From Acidobacteriota bacterium (GTDB lineage Bacteria; Acidobacteriota; Blastocatellia; Pyrinomonadales; Pyrinomonadaceae): DNA of 20,054 nucleotides. A program made the translations under genes and the position numbers. The DNA lies in assembly GCA_029777145.1 (NCBI GenBank), contig JAKOSS010000684.1, positions 1 to 20,054 on the forward strand, in the 5' to 3' direction. Positions within the stretch are counted from its first letter, which is position 1; each line of letters starts with the position of its first letter. Below the pieces are notes generated by a model. The model saw only the letters and a program-made list of their open reading frames with translations, was not told where the DNA came from and made no database searches. Shown in pieces: positions 14,388 through 20,054 of this stretch.

Positions 14388-15914
14388 TCAGCGGACGGTG
14401 AACTGGACGATCCGCGGAACCGCGACGCGCGCGGCGTTGACGGAGAGAACATTCAGGACGACGGCATCGCCTTTCTTCAATTTCCCGGCGACGGCGTTGA
14501 AGGTCTTGATGTCGGGAACCGGAATCCGGTTGACGCGGACGATGATGTCGCCCTCGTTCAGCGCGTCGTCGCCGGCGGCGGTGCGGACGTCCGAGATGAA
14601 ACTCGAAGGACTGATGTTTCGCACGACGACTCCCTTCTGGCCGTCGATCTTGTACGATGCGGCGATCGTCGGCGTCAGGTCCGACAACGTCAGTCCGAGC
14701 GGCGGAACGGGATCGCGGCGGCCGTCGACGGGGAGCGTCCGGCGCTCGTCGTTTGTTCCCTGATAGCGGCTCACCGTCGGTCTCTCTCCGAGCACGACCG
14801 GGATCGTTTTGCGCTCGAGCGTTTGTCCGACTTCCCGGAGAACCGTCAGACTGACGGTCGTCGAGGGCGTTCCTTCGGCGACGAACGTGATCAGATCCTG
14901 CGCGTCCACGACCTTCCGGCCGTTGACTTCGAGGACGACGTCGCCCGGCTGCAACCCCGCGAGCGCCGCCGCGCTTTTCTTGTCCGGGATATTCGTGATC
15001 ACCGCTCCGGCCGCGTCAGGCAACCCGTAAACCTTTGCAAATTCGGCTCTTACGGAATCCATGTTGACTCCGAGATAGCCCCGGCGAACCTTTCCGCCGT
15101 CTACAAGTTGTTTCAGGACCCGGGCCGCGTCATTTGACGGCAACGCGAATCCGATGCCGTTGCTGTCGCCGGTTCCGGTCGCGATCTGCGAATTCACGCC
15201 GATCACTTCGCCGTTCATATCGACCAGCGGACCGCCCGAATTCCCGCGGTTGATCGCGGCGTCGGTCTGGATGAATTTTTGGAACGGACGAACGGGCATT
15301 GTGGGCGTCTCGCGCTTGACCTGCGAGATAATTCCGGCGGTGACGGTGTTCGCGAGCCCGAACGGCGATCCGAAGGCGAGAACCCAGTCGCCGATCCGGA
15401 CCGTTTCGGAGTCGGCGAATTTCAGCGTCGGAAGATCGCGTCCGGCATCGATCTTGAGCACCGCGAGATCGGTTTCGTCGTCGACTCCGACGACTTTTGC
15501 GACGAATTCTTCGCCGCCGGCGAGCTGAACGTAAATCTTCGCCGCGTCTTCGATGACATGCGAGTTGGTGATGACATATCCGGACTTGTCGACGATGAAG
15601 CCGCTCCCGACGGCGAAGATCGGACGCCTCGAAGGCCGCAGCATGTCGCCGATCTCACCGGGCTGCTCGTCATTGCCGCGGACCGTTACGGGCGGCGTTT
15701 TGGCGCGGGTATCGATGTTGACGACCGCCGGTTCGACCGCTTTTGCAACTTCGGCAAACGACGCCGAAAGTTTCCCCGGCGTGATCTCCGCGGCGCGCAC
15801 TTTGTCGACGTTCGATTGCGCCGCCGCAAACGAAACGAGCGCGAGCAAAATCGCCGGCGCTCCGAACCATCGTCCGCAAAACCTCGACACGGAAATGACA
15901 GTAAGTTCGAACAT
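14388..15914 (-). CDS. htrA: HtrA/DegP-family serine protease with two PDZ domains
   Basis: This 508-aa envelope protease degrades or refolds misfolded periplasmic proteins. The N-terminal hydrophobic segment (about residues 18-33, ending AAAQ) is a signal peptide or anchor. The trypsin-like domain carries the full catalytic triad: His119 (TNSHV), Asp149 (DETDLAVLK) and Ser226 (NRGNSGGPL). The first PDZ domain (about 275-375) includes GYLGVNMDSV and LQPGDVVLEVNGRKV. The second (about 400-500) includes GLTLSDLTP and EGDIIVRVNRIPV. I chose the ATG at 15914 because GAGGGA lies 7 bases upstream and the signal peptide follows. An open frame continuing upstream to 16535 is a shadow of the dehydrogenase gene. 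It follows that gene by 46 bp but has its own extended -10. Confidence 0.95.
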   Translation of the reverse strand: MFELTVISVSRFCGRWFGAPAILLALVSFAAAQSNVDKVRAAEITPGKLSASFAEVAKAVEPAVVNIDTRAKTPPVTVRGNDEQPGEIGDMLRPSRRPIFAVGSGFIVDKSGYVITNSHVIEDAAKIYVQLAGGEEFVAKVVGVDDETDLAVLKIDAGRDLPTLKFADSETVRIGDWVLAFGSPFGLANTVTAGIISQVKRETPTMPVRPFQKFIQTDAAINRGNSGGPLVDMNGEVIGVNSQIATGTGDSNGIGFALPSNDAARVLKQLVDGGKVRRGYLGVNMDSVRAEFAKVYGLPDAAGAVITNIPDKKSAAALAGLQPGDVVLEVNGRKVVDAQDLITFVAEGTPSTTVSLTVLREVGQTLERKTIPVVLGERPTVSRYQGTNDERRTLPVDGRRDPVPPLGLTLSDLTPTIAASYKIDGQKGVVVRNISPSSFISDVRTAAGDDALNEGDIIVRVNRIPVPDIKTFNAVAGKLKKGDAVVLNVLSVNAARVAVPRIVQFTVR

Positions 15915-15940
15915 CTGAAATCCCTCAAAAAAGTCCTTCG

Positions 15941-15949
15941 AGTATAGCA
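15941..15949 (-). promoter_or_regulatory. Extended -10 promoter element for htrA
   Basis: Read on the minus strand, TGCTATACT matches the extended -10 pattern TGnTATAAT with one mismatch. It lies in the 46-bp gap upstream of htrA, 26 bases before its ATG. No good -35 is visible, which is normal for extended -10 promoters. It would let htrA be expressed independently of the upstream dehydrogenase. Confidence 0.5.
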
Positions 15950-15960
15950 CGCGGTCCGTC

Positions 15961-16917
15961 TCAGGGTTTGAGGAGAACCTTGAGGATGCCGCTGCGGGCG
16001 GCCGCGGCCATCGCTTCGACACCGCGGCCGAGCGTGAATTCGTCGGCGATAAGGTCGCTCGGATCGATCCGGCCGGACGCCATCGCGTCGAGCGCCGGCG
16101 CGAATCGCCCGCAACGCGATCCGACGATCGAGATCTCGTCGACGACGTGCCGCCAAAGTTCAATACGCGTCGCGCCGGCAAAAGTTGATTTAAGAACGAT
16201 CGTGCCGCGTGGCCGGACCAGATCGGTCGCCAAGCCGAGTCCCGATTCGCTGCCGCTCGCCTCGACGACGACGTCGAATCCGGCGCGCCGCGTGAGCGCC
16301 TCGTCCGCGAGCATCGTCTCGATCCCTCGGCGTTGCGCGTGCGCGAGCTTCTCGCGATGTTTCCCGATTTGGACGATATTCTGCGACGAAAGCGCGAGCC
16401 CGAACGCGCAGAGCAGACCGAGTTTTCCGTCGCCGATGACCGCGATCGTCGTCTCCTTGTCGACCGCGACCCGTTCGGTGATCCCGAGCGCGGCGGCGAG
16501 CGGTTCGGTGAAGGTCGCCTGTTCATCGGTGACATTGTCGGGAACTTCGATCAGGTTGCGCGACGGAAGACTTACGAATTCGGCGTGCGCGCCGTCGCGT
16601 CCGTGAATTCCGAGGACGGTTCGCGAGACGCAGTGACGCGGATCGCCGGCAGCGCAAAGATCGCAGACTCCGCACCCGACGTTGATCTCGCCGACGACGC
16701 GTTTGCCGACCAGATCCGGCCGATCGGGAGACGCTTCGACGACGCCGACGAACTCATGCCCGATCGTCCCCTCGAATCCGGCGTAGCCGCGGACGATCTC
16801 GAGGTCCGTGTTGCAGATACCGGAACGGACGACCCGCACGGTCGATTCACCCTCGATCCGAGGCCGCTCGACGTCCGCAAGCTGAAGTGAATTTTCTACG
16901 AATCTGAGAGCTTTCAT
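15961..16917 (-). CDS. Zinc-dependent MDR-family alcohol/polyol dehydrogenase
   Basis: This 318-aa enzyme belongs to the medium-chain dehydrogenase/reductase family, near the threonine/sorbitol dehydrogenase-like branch. Catalytic zinc ligands are Cys35 (SGICNTD) and His54-Glu55 (IGHEFVGVV). The structural zinc site is Cys82, 85, 88 and 96 (CGVCDLC...C). VIGDGKLGLL is the NAD(P)-binding motif and FTEPLAAAL supplies the usual conserved Glu. The substrate is not identifiable. Its ATG overlaps the stop codon of the upstream zinc-ribbon gene (ATGA), implying translational coupling. At 318 residues it is slightly shorter than many relatives but appears complete. Confidence 0.93.
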   Translation of the reverse strand: MKALRFVENSLQLADVERPRIEGESTVRVVRSGICNTDLEIVRGYAGFEGTIGHEFVGVVEASPDRPDLVGKRVVGEINVGCGVCDLCAAGDPRHCVSRTVLGIHGRDGAHAEFVSLPSRNLIEVPDNVTDEQATFTEPLAAALGITERVAVDKETTIAVIGDGKLGLLCAFGLALSSQNIVQIGKHREKLAHAQRRGIETMLADEALTRRAGFDVVVEASGSESGLGLATDLVRPRGTIVLKSTFAGATRIELWRHVVDEISIVGSRCGRFAPALDAMASGRIDPSDLIADEFTLGRGVEAMAAAARSGILKVLLKP

Positions 16918-17741
16918 GACGTCGGACGGCGGATCACGACGAGGTCTTTCTCAAGCGTTATCAACCATTTGCCGTCGATCTTCTCGAATGAGAGCTGTTG
17001 CCGCACCTTGCCGGAATTGCGATCGCCGGCCGCGTTCGTGAACTCCCATTCCTTGTCGAAAACGGCGGTCGCGCGCGAATCACCGGGACCGGGCGTGACC
17101 GTAAGGTCGGTGATCTTCATCTTCATCGTGTCGAACTTAACGAAGGCACGCTGTTTGTCGTCACGAACCGAACTGATGCTCCGCCGGCCGTTGTAGTAGT
17201 CGACGTCATCCGCATAGTTATCCATGAAAGAATCGAGATCGACCGCTTCGATCGCCCCGCGCCAACTTTCGATCCGCGCCGAGATCTCGGTCTTTATCTT
17301 CGCCGCATCGGGTGTTGACGTGGTGGCATTCGGAGTCGCGGCCGTATTGGAAGTCTTGTTCGACGGGGCATCGGTCCGCTTCGCCGGAAGAGTCGGCCGG
17401 TCCGTGTTCGCGTTGGCGAGCATCGGATTCGATCGGGAGTACGGCGAACCGCCGGTGTAAAGGATCCAAATGCCGACGCCGACGAACGCGAGGAGAACGA
17501 TCGACAAAAAAACGACCGCAAAGATCAGGAACCGCGACCTGGTCGGCGCGACGATCTGCTCGGTCCGTCGCTCGAATCCGTGGATCGGCGGATTTGTCGG
17601 GCGCGCCGCAACCAGCGTTTCGTGTTCGCTGAACGAAACCGTAACTGCCGAACCGTTTGGCACCAGCGGCGTTCCGTCCTGAAGACAAAACGAAAGAGTG
17701 TCGTCGGTGAATTGGGACTGGCAAGTCGGGCACGTCTTCAT
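16914..17741 (-). CDS. Zinc-ribbon, membrane-anchored NTF2/SnoaL-like protein
   Basis: This 275-aa protein starts with a compact zinc-ribbon-like motif, MKTCPTCQSQFTDDTLSFCL, with Cys4, Cys7 and Cys19 but no clear fourth cysteine. A linker and one membrane segment (about 71-95) follow, then a Thr/Asn/Pro-rich region (about 97-145). The C-terminal domain (about 147-275) has the look of an NTF2/SnoaL-like fold: ISARIESWRGAIEAVDLDSF and MDNYADDVDYYNG, ending in strands FEKIDGKWLITLEKDLVVI. The topology suggests a cytoplasmic ribbon and an outward NTF2-like domain. Function is unknown. The stop codon overlaps the next gene's ATG by four bases, so the two are probably co-translated. Confidence 0.82.
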   Translation of the reverse strand: MKTCPTCQSQFTDDTLSFCLQDGTPLVPNGSAVTVSFSEHETLVAARPTNPPIHGFERRTEQIVAPTRSRFLIFAVVFLSIVLLAFVGVGIWILYTGGSPYSRSNPMLANANTDRPTLPAKRTDAPSNKTSNTAATPNATTSTPDAAKIKTEISARIESWRGAIEAVDLDSFMDNYADDVDYYNGRRSISSVRDDKQRAFVKFDTMKMKITDLTVTPGPGDSRATAVFDKEWEFTNAAGDRNSGKVRQQLSFEKIDGKWLITLEKDLVVIRRPTS

Positions 17742-17846
17742 ATCGATTCGGTTCGAGAAACTATCATAGAACTTGACGAAAGTTTAGTAAATTCCTGATC
17801 TGGTTGAATTTCGGCCACGTCGGCGGGCGATCGTCGAAAAGAACGA

Positions 17847-17876
17847 TTGTCCGTATCGGCGGATTTGAATTATGAT
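17847..17876 (+). promoter_or_regulatory. Probable promoter for the lipoprotein gene
   Basis: TTGTCC (17847-17852) and TATGAT (17871-17876) are separated by 18 bp, matching a sigma-70-type promoter with minor deviations. Transcription would begin near 17883, about 27 bases before the ATG at 17910, supporting that start over the in-frame TTG at 17847. Confidence 0.45.
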
Positions 17877-17909
17877 GTTGATTCCGATTTCAAAAGGTAC
17901 GCAAGAATT

Positions 17910-18578
17910 ATGCAGTTTCGAAATACTCAGAAGATCGTGATCGCCGCGGTCGCCGCATTCGTCGCGGCGTTCGCCTTCGCCTGCCAGAGCAACACCGCGA
18001 CGAACTTCGCAAATTCAAAACCGGCTGTCAATTCCAAGCCGGTCGTCGCGGCGGAGGAAGAAGAACGGAAACCGCCGACGATGACCGACTATCCGGTCGG
18101 TGACGCGAAAACCCCGAGCGAGGCCTACCGGATGCTGTTTGCGGCGGTGAAGAGCCAGGATTCGGCGAAGATCAAGTTGATGCTCTCGAAAGCATCGCTC
18201 GGACTTGCTGAAATGTCGGCCGCGCAGCAAAAGAAACCGGTTGAATTCATTCTCAGAAACGGATTCTCCGAGACGACCTTCGCCGATACGATGCCGCAGC
18301 TTCGCGATGAACGGATCAAGGGCGGTTACGCCGCCGTCGAGGTTTGGAACGTGAAGCGGAAACAGTGGGACGACATCCCGCTGATCCTCGAGGACGGCAG
18401 CTGGAAAGGCGCTTTCGGCGACGCGTTCGCCGGCAAATGGACGTCGCCGGGCAAGGGCCAGGCAGTGCTCGAGCAGGAAGCTGCAAACGCAAAGAATCCG
18501 AATCTCGCCATCAAACCCGCGGGCAATGCCAACGTCAATGTGGCGCCCGTGAAACCGACGCTCAGAAAAGTGAAATGA
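17910..18578 (+). CDS. Probable lipoprotein with NTF2-like (DUF4878-type) domain
   Basis: This 222-aa protein begins with a basic, hydrophobic signal (MQFRNTQKIVIAAVAAFVAA) ending in FAFAC. Cys25 is the likely lipidated residue, although AFAC departs from the strict lipobox. A low-complexity Asn/Lys/Glu/Pro linker follows. The middle (about 68-185) starts TPSEAYRMLFAAVKSQDSAK and contains WDDIPLILEDGSWKGAFGD. This resembles DUF4878-like NTF2-fold lipoproteins, an assignment made by eye. The tail is Asn/Ala/Pro-rich. AAGG lies 13 bases before the ATG. Its stop codon overlaps the ATG of the next gene (ATGA), so the two are probably translated together. Confidence 0.78.
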   Translation: MQFRNTQKIVIAAVAAFVAAFAFACQSNTATNFANSKPAVNSKPVVAAEEEERKPPTMTDYPVGDAKTPSEAYRMLFAAVKSQDSAKIKLMLSKASLGLAEMSAAQQKKPVEFILRNGFSETTFADTMPQLRDERIKGGYAAVEVWNVKRKQWDDIPLILEDGSWKGAFGDAFAGKWTSPGKGQAVLEQEAANAKNPNLAIKPAGNANVNVAPVKPTLRKVK

Positions 18579-18889
18579 CGAACGGCGTCGAGATCGTCGA
18601 GACGATCGAACAATATTCGAAACACGGCTGGAGTTTACGCCGTGTTTTGCTTTCGTCGCCCACCGGCGATCGGATCGACGGTGTGATGGTTGAAAAAGGA
18701 GCATTCGACGGGCTCTGGTTCTCTCGCGTTTCGCGGCCGGGAACGGAAACCTGGGAGCTTCGGCGGCTCGGCGGCACACCTTATGCGCTGGTGACCGTTA
18801 TCTCCGACGACGACGATGAGCAAACCCGCCAGGAGGCCTTCGCCGCATTGGAGAAAAAGATGCTCGCGACGCTCACGCGCGGCAATTAG
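18575..18889 (+). CDS. Small soluble protein, function unknown
   Basis: This 104-aa protein starts at the ATG that overlaps the lipoprotein stop codon (ATGA at 18575-18578). It begins MTNGVEIVETIEQYSKHGWS and includes GLWFSRVSRPGTETWELRRL and an acidic SDDDDE segment before a C-terminal helix. No signal peptide, membrane segment or metal motif is visible. I do not recognise a family. The overlap supports translational coupling and a shared role with the lipoprotein. A longer open frame from 18344 is a shadow within the lipoprotein gene. Confidence 0.72.
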   Translation: MTNGVEIVETIEQYSKHGWSLRRVLLSSPTGDRIDGVMVEKGAFDGLWFSRVSRPGTETWELRRLGGTPYALVTVISDDDDEQTRQEAFAALEKKMLATLTRGN

Positions 18890-18947
18890 CGGATTTCGAT
18901 ATGCTTGACAGAGCATTCTGTCGCGGGCAAACTTAGTTTTGTTGACA

Positions 18948-19535
18948 ATGATGATCAAGGATTTCGGCGCGCGGGTCGAAAGTGTTTGGGAAGGCCTGCG
19001 ACCGTCGACAAGAAAGATGCTTGTCGGCGCCCTCGAAGCAAAACGCGGGACGCCGGCGACGCCAACCCAAAAATTCTCTTACGACACCCAGTCCGACTGG
19101 GAATTGAGCCGACTTCTCACCGCTCTCGACGAACAAGCGAAGGACAGGGAAACGGCCGGGAGTCGCGATGACATATCGCAGCTCGCGGAGACGTGCGTCG
19201 CGGTTCTTCAGACTCAGTCTGAATCGGCCGAGGTCTTTATCCAGCTGACCGAACGCGCTCTCGAACGACGTGATTACAAGCAGGTGGACAAGCTCGCGGA
19301 CGTGCTCGGCGATCGCTATTCGGTCGGCGAAATGTGCGAGATCGTCCGTCAGACGTCGAATCCGGCGATCCGCGCGATTGCCATGGAGACGATCGCCCTG
19401 ATGCCCGTCGACGAGATCCTGCCGTCGCTCGACGACCCGATCTACGAAGACATCGCCCGCTTTGCGCTTGAACAAAAAGCCGTCGAATACGAGTCAGAGG
19501 ACGCCCGCAAAGCGCTTGAAGAATACTTTGAGTAA
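18948..19535 (+). CDS. Predicted helical protein, function unknown
   Basis: This protein has 195 aa if the first of two adjacent ATGs (18948, 18951) is used; a TTG at 18939 is another option. It reads as mostly alpha-helical, with regularly spaced leucines and acidic residues. Stretches such as NPAIRAIAMETIALMPVDEI and YEDIARFALEQKAVEYESED recall HEAT/ARM-like helical repeats, but no named family is recognised. No signal or membrane segment is visible. No clear ribosome site precedes the ATG. It lies 58 bp after the 104-aa protein gene on the same strand and may share its transcript. The stop codon is immediately followed by a 9-bp microsatellite. Confidence 0.75.
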   Translation: MMIKDFGARVESVWEGLRPSTRKMLVGALEAKRGTPATPTQKFSYDTQSDWELSRLLTALDEQAKDRETAGSRDDISQLAETCVAVLQTQSESAEVFIQLTERALERRDYKQVDKLADVLGDRYSVGEMCEIVRQTSNPAIRAIAMETIALMPVDEILPSLDDPIYEDIARFALEQKAVEYESEDARKALEEYFE

Positions 19536-19536
19536 C

Positions 19537-19620
19537 AGTTTTGAAAGTTTGGGAAGTTTGGGAAGTTTGGGAAGTTTTGAAAGTTTAGGAAGTTTGGGAA
19601 GTTTTGGAAGTTTTGAAAGT
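19537..19620 (+). repeat. 9-bp microsatellite, left arm (AGTTTGGGA family, 9 units)
   Basis: Nine contiguous 9-bp units run in strict register (AGTTTTGAA, AGTTTGGGA three times, then variants), beginning one base after the stop codon of the preceding gene. The opposite strand has the same unit family as the right-hand array, so the two face each other. Confidence 0.95.
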
Positions 19621-19641
19621 TGCGGACGTAATGACTGGCCG

Positions 19642-19820
19642 AACTTTCCAAACGTCCTAGACTTCCCTGACTTCCCAAACTTCCTAAACTTCCCCAACTT
19701 CCAAAACTTCCCAAACTTCCCAAAACTTCCCCAACTTCCCAAACTTCCCAAAACTTCCCCAACTTCCCAAACTTCCAAAACTTCCTAAACTTCCCAAACT
19801 TCCTAAACTTCCAAAACTTT
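19642..19820 (-). repeat. 9-bp microsatellite, right arm (ACTTCCCAA family, about 18-19 units)
   Basis: From 19661 to 19815, 17 units of ACTTCCCAA, ACTTCCCCA, ACTTCCTAA and ACTTCCAAA follow with a 9-bp period; two units are 10 bp. Two degenerate units precede them. A 28-bp higher-order block (9+9+10 bp) is repeated within it. This is the inverted complement of the left array, separated by only about 20 bp of unrelated sequence. Confidence 0.95.
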
Positions 19821-20054
19821 CCCCGAGAGCCAAAACGTACCGGTGATGAACTGGCCCGGTTGCGGGTCGGCCAGGATCCATTTCGGGTCGGAAACGACGC
19901 TCAGATTGCCGATCGGCGAGTTCACCTCGAAAGCGTAGAAATCCTGGCCCGAAAGGCCGTTCGTTCGGCGTTCGGCGGAGACGATGGCTGCTTTTATGAC
20001 GGCGACCGGGCGCGCCGGGATCTCCGGATCCGGCGGCGGGACTGCCGAAAATTC
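19803..20054 (-). CDS. C-terminal end of an unknown protein (5' truncated by window edge)
   Basis: An open frame of 83 codons enters from the right edge and ends at TAG (19803-19805). It reads EFSAVPPPDPEIPARPVAVI, then SGQDFYAFEVNSPIGNLSVV, SDPKWILADPQPGQ and FITGTFWLSGKVLEV. The mix of residues, the regular strand-like pattern and the biased codon use look like real protein, probably a beta-rich domain. The last few residues and the stop codon are encoded inside the 9-bp microsatellite, so the repeat has fixed the C-terminus. No family is recognised. Confidence 0.7.
   Translation of the reverse strand, partial: EFSAVPPPDPEIPARPVAVIKAAIVSAERRTNGLSGQDFYAFEVNSPIGNLSVVSDPKWILADPQPGQFITGTFWLSGKVLEV

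Noticed and set aside
15915..16535. N-terminal extension of the htrA open frame
   Set aside because: The added residues are Arg/Ser-rich shadow sequence of the MDR dehydrogenase gene. The ATG at 15914 has a ribosome site and a signal peptide.
18905..18938. TTGACA as a -35 for the helical protein gene
   Set aside because: The bases at the expected -10 position (CAAACT) do not fit, so the gene may instead share the upstream transcript.
19537..19820. Open frames reading NFPNFPNF or GSLGSLGS
   Set aside because: These are translations of the 9-bp microsatellite on both strands and overlap two genes with better support.

Overview
The window reads as ordinary bacterial chromosome: densely packed single-copy genes, moderately high GC, and no plasmid, phage or integrase genes. 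The style of the proteins suggests Acidobacteriota, probably the Blastocatellia/Pyrinomonadaceae side. Pointers are the short N-terminal zinc ribbon followed by a transmembrane segment, a secreted thioredoxin-NHL protein, a PDZ/radical-SAM DUF512 protein, and gaps filled with decayed short-period repeats. This placement is inference from protein flavour, not from a marker gene.

Layout. Positions 1-816 hold the 3' end of a molybdopterin-binding xanthine dehydrogenase subunit. A convergent secreted S41-type peptidase (840-2282) separates it from the maturation factor xdhC (2360-3322). Next on the + strand are a secreted thioredoxin/NHL/DsbD-alpha-like fusion (3471-5411) and a cation diffusion facilitator (5486-6469). 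From 6470 to 7579 no gene is supported. That stretch holds a 63-bp tandem array, a 103-bp tandem array, and a 533-bp unit bounded by 92-bp inverted arms and packed with small palindromes. Then come a small DUF4177-like membrane protein, a DUF512 radical-SAM protein, a stand-alone response-regulator receiver, a VanZ-like membrane protein, alanine dehydrogenase (ald), a zinc-ribbon membrane protein, an aldehyde dehydrogenase, an HtrA/DegP protease, a zinc-dependent MDR dehydrogenase, and a zinc-ribbon/NTF2-like membrane protein. A divergent + strand cluster follows: a lipoprotein, a 104-aa protein with an ATGA overlap, and a helical protein. The window closes with an inverted 9-bp microsatellite and the C-terminus of a minus-strand gene cut by the window edge.

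How the genes work together. xdhB and xdhC belong to one molybdenum hydroxylase system. The minus-strand set 17741 to 14388 is partly coupled: the first two genes overlap by ATGA, and htrA has its own extended -10. The plus-strand pair at 17910-18889 is coupled in the same way. The other genes look like independent housekeeping functions.

The most interesting signal is the repeat biology. Nearly every larger gap carries a different short-period array (7, 9, 10, 63 or 103 bp), several in inverted pairs. The palindromic 63-bp repeat also appears, in frame, inside the coding sequence of xdhC and, more degenerately, inside the DUF512 gene. This resembles the protein-invading palindromic elements known from Rickettsia. 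No obvious new multi-gene defence or metabolic system was seen.
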